In this document: piece by piece, positions 38,919 through 48,052 of the stretch | Position numbering within the stretch: the stretch's first letter is position 1 | Layout of the letters: each line of letters begins with the position of its first letter | NCBI RefSeq assembly: GCF_008180865.1 | Contig: NZ_VTEX01000006.1 | Span: 344,152-408,151, forward strand | Source of the DNA: Rossellomorea aquimaris | GTDB lineage: Bacteria; Bacillota; Bacilli; Bacillales; Bacillaceae_B | Direction of reading: 5' to 3' | Length of the DNA: 64,000 bases | Made by a program: the position numbers and the translations under genes | The notes under the pieces: generated by a model | Told to the model about the DNA's origin: nothing | Seen by the model: only the letters and a program-made list of their open reading frames with translations | Database searches by the model: none

Positions 38919-39890
38919 ATGCGGGAACTAATTTCAATTGTCATTCCTATGTATTTTGAAGAGGAAGTGGCACAGGAATGCTATAACAGGATCAAGCACG
39001 TCATGGTGGATCATCATATCCAGTATGAATTTATTTTTGTCAATGACGGGAGTACGGATAGGACCCTCGATATCTTGAATGAGATCGCACTGAAGGACAA
39101 TCAGGCGAAGATTGTGAATTTCGCCCGGAACTTCGGTCATCAGACGGCAGTGACAGCGGGAATCGATTATGCTTCCGGGGATGCGATCGTCATCATCGAT
39201 GCGGACCTTCAAGATCCGCCGGAGGTCATTCCGGAACTCATAGCAAAGTGGAGAGAAGGCTATGAAATCGTTTATGCGAAACGGAAAAAGCGATCCGGGG
39301 AAACGAAATTCAAGCTTTTGACAGCCAAGTATTTTTATAAGTTCCTGAACTATATGTCGGACATCGACATCCCTAAGGATACGGGAGACTTCCGGATCAT
39401 CGATCGAAAGGCAGCGGATGTGTTCAAGACGATGACGGAGCGTAACCGGTTTGTCAGGGGGATGTTTTCCTGGGTAGGGTTTAACCAGACCTATATTGAA
39501 TATGAACGGGACGAGCGGTTTGCCGGTGAAACGAAATATCCACTGAAGAAAATGATCAAATTTGCTTCGGACGGGATCATTGCGTTTTCGACCAAGCCGT
39601 TGAAGCTGGTGATGACCATCGGTTTCGCGTCGGTATTGATTTCCTTTTTCGTCCTTGTGTATGCGATTGCCGTCAAGCTGTTCGGACAAGGGGTGGAAAC
39701 AGGCTGGGCCTCGATCATGGTGGCCATCACCTTCTTTAGCGGAGTTCAACTGTTAGGTATGGGCATTGTAGGGGAGTACATCGCGAGAATCTATGACGAA
39801 AGCAAAAATCGTCCGATTTATATTGTGAAAGAAACCGTGAATTTGAAAGGACCTGTGAAGAGTGAGCGGGAATCTGTGGAATATGTGTGA
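38919..39890 (+). CDS. GT2 undecaprenyl-phosphate glycosyltransferase (GtrB/CsbB-like)
   Basis: The 323-residue product has an N-terminal GT-A domain (S-I-V-I-P-M-Y-F-E-E, N-D-G-S-T-D-R-T, D-A-D-L-Q-D-P-P-E, G-D-F-R-I-I-D-R) and two C-terminal helices, the DPM1/GtrB/CsbB layout. It would charge undecaprenyl phosphate with a sugar, GtrA flips it and the divergent GT-C enzyme transfers it; this matches the three-part lipoteichoic-acid glycosylation scheme. ATG 38919 follows GGAGG; the longer frame overlaps gtrA. Confidence 0.9.
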   Translation: MRELISIVIPMYFEEEVAQECYNRIKHVMVDHHIQYEFIFVNDGSTDRTLDILNEIALKDNQAKIVNFARNFGHQTAVTAGIDYASGDAIVIIDADLQDPPEVIPELIAKWREGYEIVYAKRKKRSGETKFKLLTAKYFYKFLNYMSDIDIPKDTGDFRIIDRKAADVFKTMTERNRFVRGMFSWVGFNQTYIEYERDERFAGETKYPLKKMIKFASDGIIAFSTKPLKLVMTIGFASVLISFFVLVYAIAVKLFGQGVETGWASIMVAITFFSGVQLLGMGIVGEYIARIYDESKNRPIYIVKETVNLKGPVKSERESVEYV

Positions 39891-39922
39891 GATGGGACGG
39901 GGACAGGCATCCTGTCCCATTT
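39888..39922 (+). terminator. Terminator of the gtrA-gtrB unit
   Basis: GATGGGACGGGGACAGG and CCTGTCCCATTTTT fold into a stem with T-run; another GGGACAGG-family palindrome. Confidence 0.8.
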
Positions 39923-40091
39923 TTCTTTTTGTAACCATCGTTGCTAGTCAATAGAAGAGAGTAGGGATTGATTTCCCCTTGGGTGGTGTGGCCGGTGAGT
40001 CTCACAGGCCCTAGAGGTTTCAGTTGTTGAATATGGGGGCTGAGTGTTGTGGTTGAAGAGAGGTCCTTTTGTCTGCTTTTGGACGGAAAAT

Positions 40092-40320
40092 GACCTTAGA
40101 TTGTCTTTTTTTGCTTGAGCAGACACTTGTAAGGGTCTGGGTGAGCCGATTAGGAGTGAAATTCCTGACAAGGAATCCCTTCGCGAAGGAATTGATCGGG
40201 ATTGGACTATTTTCAATCCGGATATCAGATTATTAATCCTCTTTAGAATTTAATGATCCTGTTTTTCATTAATTAATCCTCTTTTGGAATAATTGATCCT
40301 CCGTGTCGAATGTTCTTTAG
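40092..40320 (-). repeat. Full inverted copy of the GGATCAAT-iterated repeat
   Basis: GACCTTAGATTGTC (40092) and TGTCGAATGTTC (40304) are the complements of the two conserved ends. Between them ATTGATC, ATTAATCC and ATGATCC motifs recur at about 20 nt. The remainder of the 39923-40435 gap shows no gene; a GGGATGC/GCATCCC palindrome lies at 40356-40381. Confidence 0.85.
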
Positions 40321-40435
40321 TTGGCCATTCTTGAGGCAGAGCCAGAGGGGGGAGGGGATGCTCGGTACACTGGGCATCCCGCTCTTATTTACTCAAAATA
40401 CTGTTTTACAAAACATACGCTTCTAAAAAGGGTAC

Positions 40436-41320
40436 CTATTGACCCCCATTCAATTTCTTCAATTTGTCTTGAAGGAATGATGAGTAGAGTTTATTCTCTC
40501 GAAGCTCGAACATGAGGAGGGCTTTTTCCATGTAAGGGATCGCTTGTTCGTAATCTTCCGTTAGTTCATAGTTAAAACCGATTTGATAATACGATTCTCC
40601 CAATCCCCAAAGCAGTTCTTCCTCTATGCACCAATGAATGGCCTTTAAGCAATAGTCAGTCGATTCCTCGTAGTTTTTGGTTCGTGTGAGAACCCGGGCT
40701 ATATTATAAAGCAAACGTGTCTTGATCGATTTATCATGCAATTGCTCAGCAGGGTGGATCATCATCTCCACCTTTTGGTAATATTCAAGGGCTTTCTGAT
40801 GGTTGGCCAACTGAGTTTCCCATATTCCGAACGTAATCAGGATTTCCATCTCCCGTTCCGTCATGGCTTTTTTCTGATGGCATGTCAGCTTATAGGCTTT
40901 CTGCAGCATGGAGAATGCAGCGCCCGAATCCTTTTTGATTTCGAATAAGTAGATGCTCTTGTGCCAATAAAGAAGCTGAAGCTTTTCATTGTCTTTATAG
41001 AAAAGTGGGTTTTTCTCTTCCATTTTGACGATATCCATCATTTCCTCAAATCGTTGATCCACCCTCAATTTGGTTAGCTGTCTTTCTACTTCACGAAGAT
41101 AGTCGAGTCGCGGGGTGGTACCAATCTCAAAGAAATAGTTCACATCCACCCCCAGCCTGTTCGATATTTGGTAAAGGGCGGTGGCGCTTGGATAGATATC
41201 CCCTTTTTCCATGCGGCTGATCAGGGCCTGGGTACAGATACCTTCAGCCAGATCCCCTTGAGTAAGACCCACCGCCTTCCTTAATTCCCTTATCTTCTTT
41301 CCAATAACAGAGTAATCCAC
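40436..41320 (-). CDS. HTH-TPR regulator, PlcR/NprR-like (paralogue 4)
   Basis: 294 residues from GTG 41320 behind GAGGAGG. XRE helix-turn-helix (L-T-Q-G-D-L-A-E-G-I-C-T-Q-A-L-I-S-R) plus TPR-type helices, very close to paralogue 3. It lies between the gtrB terminator and the c-di-GMP gene. The c-di-GMP gene is upstream in the same direction with a 40-nt gap, so the two may be co-transcribed. Confidence 0.85.
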   Translation of the reverse strand: MDYSVIGKKIRELRKAVGLTQGDLAEGICTQALISRMEKGDIYPSATALYQISNRLGVDVNYFFEIGTTPRLDYLREVERQLTKLRVDQRFEEMMDIVKMEEKNPLFYKDNEKLQLLYWHKSIYLFEIKKDSGAAFSMLQKAYKLTCHQKKAMTEREMEILITFGIWETQLANHQKALEYYQKVEMMIHPAEQLHDKSIKTRLLYNIARVLTRTKNYEESTDYCLKAIHWCIEEELLWGLGESYYQIGFNYELTEDYEQAIPYMEKALLMFELRENKLYSSFLQDKLKKLNGGQ

Positions 41321-41360
41321 TGGTAGACCTCCTCAAGTGGAACCGGGGTTCAGTTAAAGT

Positions 41361-43214
41361 TTACCCTTGTTCCTGGTTAGGATTCGCTGGGACAAGGTGA
41401 CTGTCCCCCTGTCCCACATAGTTCTCCTCGATCATTTCAATAAATGGTTCGACGTAGGTTGGATCGAATTGGTGTCCGGAGCATGCGCGGAGTTCCTCGA
41501 TTCCTTCTGTAAAGGTTTTGGTTTTCTGATAGGGTCTTTCCGTTGTCATGGCATCGAAGGAATCGATGACGCAGAGGATCCGGGCAAGCTTCGGTATGTT
41601 CGTTTCCCGTAATCCATATGGATAGCCTTTGCCGTCATAGCGTTCATGATGTAATTCGATCAACGGCAGGAGCTCGTCATACTTCTTAATAGAAGAAATG
41701 ATTTCCTTTCCATAGATGACGTGCTTCTTCATCATCTCCCACTCATGGGGGTCAAGTTTTCCTTTTTTGTTGATGATATCCCGTGGGATCTCAAGCTTCC
41801 CAATATCATGGATCAGTGCCCCCAGGATCAGGGTGCGCCGTTCTTCGCTGCTTAGATTCAGCCGTTCACTCATTTCTGTCGCATAGGAAAAGACACGCTT
41901 GCTATGCTGATAGGTGTAGACATCCTTGGACAGAAAGATCTGCAGTTGCTGTTCAAGTGCATCGATTTCTTTCGCAAACTGGCAGTCCTGGTGATACACA
42001 TGATCCTCTTTATATATTTGGATCGCATTCTTCCCTTGAGACTTTGCGAAATAAAGGGCTTTATCTGCTTTTGATAAAAGTTCAGATGAACTGTACGTCC
42101 CACTCTCATATTCCACAATTCCTGCCGAGAATGAAATGCAGCCCTGGGGGGAATGCTCCACTCCAGTAAAATAGGTATCATTGATTTCTTTCCTGATTTT
42201 ATTGAGGAAGGTGAAGGCATCCTGCTTCGATACACCAGGCAGGATGAGGCCGAATTCTTCTCCTCCATAACGGGCAGCGATGAAGGGAAGGTCTTTTGTT
42301 TTATGAAGCATGAACGTGCCAAAGAATTTTAAGAGCGCATCTCCTTGTATGTGACCGTTGGCATCATTGTATTTTTTGAAATCATCCAAGTCGATCAGGG
42401 CAACGCAGAAAGGTTCCTTTCGATTCTCCGAAAGCATCTCATCGAGGCGAAGTTTAAAGTATCCATGATTATATAAGCCCGTTAAGAAATCCCTCTTGGC
42501 TTTCGCTTCTTCCTCTTTATATAGATTAAAGAAGTTTCTGAAGGCGAAAGAAAGCATGATTGCAAGTGTCAGGAATAGAAATATACCGAATATCGGCTGC
42601 TGGCTGATTAGAATCGTCAGGACCAACGCTAGGACGAGCGTACAGAGGTAGCTGGTGAAGACCTCCTGAATGAGCTGCTTTTGAAAAGCGGTACGGATGA
42701 TGGTCTTCAGGGATGGCTTTTGTGCCAGATAGAAATAGATCCACATAATCATGACATTTAAGATGAAGTAAACGGACAGGGCCAGGGCGTAGGGCATGAT
42801 ATTCGGAAAGTCCGTTTCACCGACAGTCCCACCCGTCAGAATGAACGTATAGTAGGTACAGATCAGCATGAGAGAATAGTTGGCAAAGTTAAAGAGGTGC
42901 TTCCACCACGCCAATTTGAAGCGGATCATGAGAAATACGATACTGCTGACGCCGAGTGCCAGCAAAGGGATCTTCAGCCCAAACAAAAAAAGACCTGCTA
43001 AGTAAATAGAGGAATCCATGGAGAGGGTATTGCCGGAAAGAGGAATGATTATATTAAAATGATTTAATAGCAAAATCGCTCCGACAAGGGTATAAATGAG
43101 CACCCAGTTTGATAAGTCTTCCACTTGGGGATTAAGGTGGTTCAAAAATAATAGAACACCAAGAAGGGAAATAAATGCAATATACACGTTTTCTGATTTC
43201 AGTTTTACTTTCAT
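41361..43214 (-). CDS. Membrane GGDEF plus HD-GYP c-di-GMP enzyme
   Basis: The 617-residue product has six or seven N-terminal helices (residues about 5-215), a GGDEF domain with intact R-Y-G-G-E-E-F active site (about residue 313) and an HD-GYP-type domain. The latter has H-D-I-G-K (about 469) and H-H-E-R-Y-D-G-K-G-Y-P (about 520). GGEEF cyclases make c-di-GMP and HD-GYP domains hydrolyse it; having both suggests switchable activity. The final residues (V-G-Q-G-D-S-H-L-V-P) are encoded by a GGGACAGG-type palindrome. ATG 43214. Confidence 0.92.
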   Translation of the reverse strand: MKVKLKSENVYIAFISLLGVLLFLNHLNPQVEDLSNWVLIYTLVGAILLLNHFNIIIPLSGNTLSMDSSIYLAGLFLFGLKIPLLALGVSSIVFLMIRFKLAWWKHLFNFANYSLMLICTYYTFILTGGTVGETDFPNIMPYALALSVYFILNVMIMWIYFYLAQKPSLKTIIRTAFQKQLIQEVFTSYLCTLVLALVLTILISQQPIFGIFLFLTLAIMLSFAFRNFFNLYKEEEAKAKRDFLTGLYNHGYFKLRLDEMLSENRKEPFCVALIDLDDFKKYNDANGHIQGDALLKFFGTFMLHKTKDLPFIAARYGGEEFGLILPGVSKQDAFTFLNKIRKEINDTYFTGVEHSPQGCISFSAGIVEYESGTYSSSELLSKADKALYFAKSQGKNAIQIYKEDHVYHQDCQFAKEIDALEQQLQIFLSKDVYTYQHSKRVFSYATEMSERLNLSSEERRTLILGALIHDIGKLEIPRDIINKKGKLDPHEWEMMKKHVIYGKEIISSIKKYDELLPLIELHHERYDGKGYPYGLRETNIPKLARILCVIDSFDAMTTERPYQKTKTFTEGIEELRACSGHQFDPTYVEPFIEMIEENYVGQGDSHLVPANPNQEQG

Positions 43215-43230
43215 ACGAATTCACGCTCTC

Positions 43231-43279
43231 ATTAACATATTAGGGCTGACCCCGGGTCGGATGATCCGTGATCAGCCCT
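43231..43279. other. Hairpin between the 29-aa peptide gene and the c-di-GMP gene
   Basis: AGGGCTGA and TCAGCCCT pair around an inner CGGATGATCCG palindrome. A T-run (TGTATTTTTT) follows only on the plus-strand side, so on the transcribed minus strand it may slow rather than end transcription. Confidence 0.45.
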
Positions 43280-43286
43280 GTATTTT

Positions 43287-43376
43287 TTACCAGAACTTCC
43301 AACCAGAAGTAAGGGCAACTACAGCAGAACCAATGATGACTAGGTTAATAATAGCATTTTTTGTTCTATTTTTCAT
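43287..43376 (-). CDS. 29-residue single-helix membrane peptide
   Basis: A consensus ribosome site AAGGAGGTGAG precedes ATG 43376 by 7 nt. The 29 codons give basic M-K-N-R-T-K-N, a hydrophobic helix A-I-I-N-L-V-I-I-G-S-A-V-V-A-L and S-G-W-K-F-W. Strong translation signal plus a clean transmembrane pattern argue that it is real. It sits between a DUF5317 gene and a c-di-GMP enzyme, all in the same direction. I know no named family for it. Confidence 0.6.
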   Translation of the reverse strand: MKNRTKNAIINLVIIGSAVVALTSGWKFW

Positions 43377-43391
43377 TATAATCTCACCTCC

Positions 43392-43964
43392 TTAAAGTGT
43401 CGTCTTGGATGCGACGAGCTTGTCCTTCTTGCGGACCATCACGGATTGGATGAATAGGAATACCCCGATATTCATCACGATATCCCCGATGCTGATTACC
43501 TGCTCACGGGGGTAGGGGGCTGACAAAGGAATGATATCTCCCAATAAAGCCAGTTTCGTAGATTCCGTCACAAGCGCATGCTTGGCATATAACGCATTTT
43601 TCGTTGCTTCCAGATAGTGAGGATCGATCACCGCAGCCGCCTCCATGGAGACCGGCATCCTTCCGCCATTGATGGCCATGACAATGAAGTTCAATAGAAC
43701 CCCGACGAAAATCGCGATGAAATGGGGATGATGGCGATTCACCCATAAAAATGTGAGCCCCACGACATAAATGAACATAAATGAGAGATTGCTAACCTGT
43801 CCGACCCACTCCACCTTATTCTGAAAATAAAAAATGACAAGCTGTAACAGCAGCAATACGGGGAAGACCCATCCCATTTTAAAACGGATATCTGCAAATT
43901 TCTTAAAGCTTCCTCCACGAATGAACCCAATGATTATTGCGATTAATATCCCATCAAAAACCAT
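43392..43964 (-). CDS. DUF5317 membrane protein
   Basis: The 190-residue product has five or six helices and the family pattern G-F-I-R-G-G-S-F-K-K-F near the start and N-F-I-V-M-A-I-N-G-G-R-M-P-V-S in the middle. ATG 43964 behind GGAGGC is preferred to 43985. The stop lies 15 nt from the start of the small peptide gene, so they probably form one operon. Function unknown. Confidence 0.85.
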   Translation of the reverse strand: MVFDGILIAIIIGFIRGGSFKKFADIRFKMGWVFPVLLLLQLVIFYFQNKVEWVGQVSNLSFMFIYVVGLTFLWVNRHHPHFIAIFVGVLLNFIVMAINGGRMPVSMEAAAVIDPHYLEATKNALYAKHALVTESTKLALLGDIIPLSAPYPREQVISIGDIVMNIGVFLFIQSVMVRKKDKLVASKTTL

Positions 43965-44319
43965 ATAACAGCCTCCGGTAAGCAATATAAAGTGATAACG
44001 ACCGATTAAAATACCATATTTTCCATTATAACGGAAAATAATTGGAAATGTTTAGTTATTTTGAATATTAATTATTTACTTCAGCATTCTCTTCTATCAA
44101 AATAAATAAATAAATACGCAGGTTACATCGGATGAATTGGGATATTTAAACAATTATGTAATAAAAATGGTCCGGTAATGAAGGTTGGATAGAGTTATAG
44201 ATATAATGGAATTATTATTAGGAGCAAGGTATGAGTGCCATAATCATTATGGTTTATAAAAAAATCCGCCTGAAATTCCCTATTAATTTGGAAGAGGAAA
44301 AGTAAAGGAATGATGAAGC
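43965..44319. other. A+T-rich intergenic region before the lipoprotein cluster
   Basis: Divergent promoter region. GATATAATGG at 44200 contains a -10-like TATAAT, but no convincing -35 is seen. No coding potential. Confidence 0.4.
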
Positions 44320-45216
44320 TTGAAAAAGAAAACGATTATCACATATGCTACCGTGCTTCTGCTAGTAAGCGGTTGTGTTGAAAAAGAAGAAGCTCCTAAG
44401 GTGAACCCGAACACCAAATATGAACGGGCTCAGGACTATATAGGAGAAGGTTACTTCCTGAATCAGGGATCGGAAAACGACAAGATCGCAGAAGCTAATA
44501 AAGAGAAGATTGAAAAGGAAGTCAAGAAGTTCTTTCTGGAGGAGTATAAGACAAAGGTTAAAGTTCATAATCTGGTTGGGAATGTGGAAGGAGCCACAGT
44601 GTATGTTGAATCGGAAGGACCGCTCCACTTTTACACGTATGCGGTGATTCCGTTCGATGGAGAGAAAGTGAGTACGAATCGCGTTTTTTCACAGGAAGGA
44701 CAGGTGGAGAGTGGGATTACGGATGGACTATACAGGATGATCTTTGATGAAGAATTTGATCGTCTTGATGAGTATCTTGATAAGATTGTTGCCGAAGAGG
44801 AGGTTGTTGGCCGTACGGGTGAGTCCCTAGGGAACTTTGGTGGGGCTGGTTATATGACCCCCTATTATTTCATCGGGTCGTCCACCACTGATGATGAAGC
44901 GATTCTGCCTGCATATGAGTTGTACATGAGGAACCCGCAAGCATCGGCAGAACAATTTAGGGGAGCTTTCAATGAAGAAAAATTTAGCGCGGATAATCTG
45001 AGAGTTTCCATCATGTTGTTTATGGAAGAGGAGAACGCTGAACCCAGCGAGGAATTATTTAATAAGATTACGGAGGATATTGAGAGGATGAGCGGAATTC
45101 CAACGGGGACCTTCAGTGTGTTCATCAATGACAATCGGGTACATAAAGAATCGTTTGAGGGTGTGAAAGACAATTCTCTTGAACGGGCGTATCCAAATGG
45201 GATTGTAAGAGATTAG
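44320..45216 (+). CDS. DUF1672-type lipoprotein A, candidate immunity protein
   Basis: The 298-residue product has a lipobox (L-L-V-S-G-C, Cys 19), a mature domain with Y-I-G-E-G-Y-F-L-N-Q-G, E-N-D-K-I-A-E, K-V-H-N-L-V-G-N-V-E-G-A-T-V-Y-V-E-S and H-F-Y-T-Y-A-V-I-P. The C-terminal half contains G-G-A-G-Y-M-T-P-Y-Y-F. This matches the DUF1672 family of staphylococcal and bacillar lipoproteins. TTG 44320 follows AAAGGAATG. It heads a tandem array leading to the lipase-domain protein at 49004. Confidence 0.85.
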   Translation: MKKKTIITYATVLLLVSGCVEKEEAPKVNPNTKYERAQDYIGEGYFLNQGSENDKIAEANKEKIEKEVKKFFLEEYKTKVKVHNLVGNVEGATVYVESEGPLHFYTYAVIPFDGEKVSTNRVFSQEGQVESGITDGLYRMIFDEEFDRLDEYLDKIVAEEEVVGRTGESLGNFGGAGYMTPYYFIGSSTTDDEAILPAYELYMRNPQASAEQFRGAFNEEKFSADNLRVSIMLFMEEENAEPSEELFNKITEDIERMSGIPTGTFSVFINDNRVHKESFEGVKDNSLERAYPNGIVRD

Positions 45217-45239
45217 GAGGGAAGCAGGCTTGGTTGAAT

Positions 45240-45385
45240 GCAGATAAATCGTGTTAACTGGGATTACAGGGACTTTAATTCTGCTCACAATGGGGGCGGG
45301 AGATCAGGATGAAAGGGGTAGTGTCGACACGTTGGAAAGAGGATATCTCCATTATTTCGTGAATGAAAACTGATCAAGAGAAGCA
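45240..45385 (+). pseudogene. Possible remnant of a DUF1672 lipoprotein N-terminus
   Basis: One frame reads I-T-G-T-L-I-L-L-T-M-G-A-G then L-E-R-G-Y-L-H-Y-F-V-N-E-N before a stop, resembling the signal helix and the G-E-G-Y-F-L-N-Q-G-S-E-N region of the neighbours. The lipobox Cys and start codon are gone. Weak, based on pattern and position only. Confidence 0.35.
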
Positions 45386-45406
45386 GCAAATAGGAGGAAT
45401 AGTAAG

Positions 45407-45761
45407 ATGGATTGTAAGTGGATAGGGGTGAGTGGTACGTTGGTTTTTTCACTCATGTTAGGTGGTTGTATGGGAGCAAAAGAAGACGAAATGGCCAAGG
45501 TTGAAACACGCATATGAAGAGAGTTCGTTTTCTCCAGACGACCATTTGATTAATGTGCGTTTATTTATGAAAGAGAAAGACGCTCCTCCGAGTGAAGAGA
45601 TTTTTCAACGCGTGGTAAATGACTTAGATGCCATGGATGGCATACCAAAAGGATCTTATAGCTTATTCCTTAATGACAACAAGGTATATCGGGATAGTTT
45701 TACTGGGGAAAAGGATAATTCATTAAGTCGTGGGCATGGGAACTACATTGTTAACAATTAA
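45407..45761 (+). pseudogene. DUF1672 lipoprotein with internal deletion
   Basis: AGGAGG precedes ATG 45407, which encodes an intact lipoprotein signal (L-M-L-G-G-C-M-G) and stops at codon 37. In another frame the C-terminal part of the family follows at once (H-L-I-N-V-R-L-F-M-K-E, I-P-K-G-S-Y-S-L-F-L-N-D-N-K-V, E-K-D-N-S-L). About 200 central residues are deleted at the junction near 45500, with loss of frame. Confidence 0.8.
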
Positions 45762-45812
45762 GGTGAGAGGGATATAGCATTAACACCAAATTCATAGGGG
45801 GATGAGGCACTT

Positions 45813-46730
45813 ATGATTATAAAAAATAAAAGGATCATATACGGAACAGTACTTTCATTGTTCCTTGGTGGATGTATGAATGGGATTAAGGAAAAAGAAA
45901 ATCCTGAAAAGCAGATGAAGAATCAATTTGTAAGTGTCCAGGAGTACAATGGAGAAGGATACATACTTAAAAATGGGGATGAAACAGACAAGATTGCCGA
46001 AGAGAATCGAGAGGAAGTAGAGAAAGCGGTGAAAGATTTTTTCTTGAAAGAATATAAGACAGATGTAAAGGTTCATAATATTGTTGGCAATGTGGACGGA
46101 GCTACAGTATTTGTGGAATCAACTGATCCTCTTCATTTTTACACGTATGCAGTTGTTCCAATTGATCAATCAAATGAAAAAATTTTGTCAGACAGTGTGT
46201 TTTCTCAAGAAGGACAAGTGGAGAGCGCCATAACAGAAGGCTTGTACAGGAAGGTTTTTCATGACGAATTTGTTGGTTTGGATGATTATTTAAAGAAAAT
46301 TGTAAAGGAAGAACCTGTTACCGGGAGAACGATTGAGTCCCTTCAAAATGTTGGAGGTTCAGGCTATATGACACCCTATTACTTCTTGTCTTCATCTGTT
46401 GTAAATGATGAAGCGATAAAACCAGTTTATGATTTATATATGAAAGATCCCCAGGTTAGTATAGAAAAATTAAGGGCTGCTTATAATGAACAAGTGTTTA
46501 ATCCGACTTATTTTGAGGTGGTCATTCATTTGTTTATGAGAGAGCAAGATGCTGATCCGGATGAGAAGGTATTTAATAGAATAGTAAACGATATCGAAAG
46601 CATGGGTGATATCCCAACCGGGACTTACAGTATCTTCGTCAACGACAATACAGTCCACAAGCAGTCCTTTGAAGCGGTGAAAGAAAATTCTCTCGAAAAA
46701 ACGACTCCTGATGAGATAATTAAGGAGTAG
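45813..46730 (+). CDS. DUF1672-type lipoprotein B, candidate immunity protein
   Basis: 305 residues; lipobox L-F-L-G-G-C-M (Cys 21), then the same blocks as copy A (Y-N-G-E-G-Y-I-L-K-N-G, K-V-H-N-I-V-G-N-V-D-G-A-T-V-F-V-E-S, G-G-S-G-Y-M-T-P-Y-Y-F, I-P-T-G-T-Y-S-I-F-V-N-D-N). ATG follows GGGGGATGAGG. Intergenic gaps in the array are 50-60 nt without terminators, so the copies are probably co-transcribed. Confidence 0.87.
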   Translation: MIIKNKRIIYGTVLSLFLGGCMNGIKEKENPEKQMKNQFVSVQEYNGEGYILKNGDETDKIAEENREEVEKAVKDFFLKEYKTDVKVHNIVGNVDGATVFVESTDPLHFYTYAVVPIDQSNEKILSDSVFSQEGQVESAITEGLYRKVFHDEFVGLDDYLKKIVKEEPVTGRTIESLQNVGGSGYMTPYYFLSSSVVNDEAIKPVYDLYMKDPQVSIEKLRAAYNEQVFNPTYFEVVIHLFMREQDADPDEKVFNRIVNDIESMGDIPTGTYSIFVNDNTVHKQSFEAVKENSLEKTTPDEIIKE

Positions 46731-46784
46731 GGTAGTGTATATCCAAGTACATAGAAATTATGAAGATCGGGGGATCAGGCATAT

Positions 46785-47711
46785 ATGAATGCTAAACAAA
46801 AATTGATTATATATGGAATCGGACTTTCATTATTCCTTGGAGGATGTATGAATATGGATAATGAAGAACATGTTGATTCAAAAGAGGCTACCGGAGAATA
46901 TAAAGATACTTTGGTGAGAGTGCAAGATTATAAAGGTGACGGATATGTCCTTAGAAATGGAGAAGAGGCAGATAAGATTGCAGAGGAAAAAAGTGATGAA
47001 GTAAAAAAAGCAGCTAAGGATTTCTTTATGGAAAAGTATAAAACAGATGTCAAAGTCCATAACATAGTCGGAAATGTGGATGGTGCGACAGTATTTGTTG
47101 AGTCGACAGGGCCAGTTCATTTTTTTACAACCGCTATAGTGCCAATTGATTTGAGTCAAAAAAAGGTTGTAGGGGATGACGTCACGTCTTTGGACGGTGA
47201 TATTGAGAGCGCCATCCAAGGAGGCCTGTATCACCTTATATTTGACGATGAATTTAATAACCTGGATCAGTATCTAAGTAAGATAGTGTCCCAAAATGAA
47301 GTTGTAGGGAAAAGGAAAGAATCACTCGAAAATGTAGGAGGGGCAGGTTATATGACCCCCTATTATTATCTATCCACTCCACCGGAAGACAAAGCTATCC
47401 AACCTGTGTATGAGGCTTATCTGAAAGATCCCGGCACACCCGTCAGTGAACTTAAATCCCTATTCTCAAAAGCTGATTTCGTAGCAGAAGATTATAATAT
47501 TACGATTCAGTTATATATGGAGAATGAAAATGTAGAACCTGATAAAAAATTATTCAATAAGGTTCAACAGGATATTAAGTCAATGAGTTCGATACCTAAA
47601 GGAAATTACAGTGTAATCATTAATGATAATTTAATTAATGAAAAAGTAGACGATGGAATCAAAGATAATTCTTTGCAGTTAACGTTTCCGGATTCGATTT
47701 TAAAGAAGTGA
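46785..47711 (+). CDS. DUF1672-type lipoprotein C, candidate immunity protein
   Basis: 308 residues; lipobox L-F-L-G-G-C-M (Cys 21), and N-terminal half very close to copies B and D (K-V-H-N-I-V-G-N-V-D-G-A-T-V-F-V-E-S). It keeps G-G-A-G-Y-M-T-P-Y-Y-Y but differs more toward the end (L-F-S-K-A-D-F-V-A-E-D-Y-N-I-T-I-Q-L). A 340-nt A+T-rich gap follows, the longest within the array, which may contain a promoter for copy D and the lipase-domain gene. Confidence 0.87.
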   Translation: MNAKQKLIIYGIGLSLFLGGCMNMDNEEHVDSKEATGEYKDTLVRVQDYKGDGYVLRNGEEADKIAEEKSDEVKKAAKDFFMEKYKTDVKVHNIVGNVDGATVFVESTGPVHFFTTAIVPIDLSQKKVVGDDVTSLDGDIESAIQGGLYHLIFDDEFNNLDQYLSKIVSQNEVVGKRKESLENVGGAGYMTPYYYLSTPPEDKAIQPVYEAYLKDPGTPVSELKSLFSKADFVAEDYNITIQLYMENENVEPDKKLFNKVQQDIKSMSSIPKGNYSVIINDNLINEKVDDGIKDNSLQLTFPDSILKK

Positions 47712-48052
47712 TGTTAAAGTGGTGAGCTGTATGACCGTATCTAACTACTCCCGATCTAGTGATCAGGTCTTATAGTTATAAATTTCAGGAGATTTATTTT
47801 CAGTACTTATAGGTTATCATTTAAATAATTGGGGTAATTATACAAATGTATGAGTCTTTAGGCGTAAGTTCAATATGCTAAATCAATAGTATAAAAGAAA
47901 CGTAAAAAAGAAGTCTGCTCCCCTACTTTTTTCCTGTTTTACCTGATTGCTCTAAGTATTACCGGATTGAACTGTTAATACTTTACAGACTTTTATACAA
48001 TATAAAGGTAATTCTTTAAATGAACCCATCCAATTAGGAGGATCAGACATTC
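47712..48052. other. A+T-rich gap inside the lipoprotein array
   Basis: No open frame of interest. TTATACAATATAAAGG around 47991-48006 contains a -10-like TACAAT/TATAAA and could start transcription of copy D plus the downstream lipase-domain gene. The -35 is not evident. Confidence 0.35.

Noticed and set aside
44320..47711. Tandem lipoproteins as sugar-uptake or generic Lpl proteins
   Set aside because: They lack binding-protein features, and their coupling to the lipase-domain gene fits immunity better, although this is not proven.
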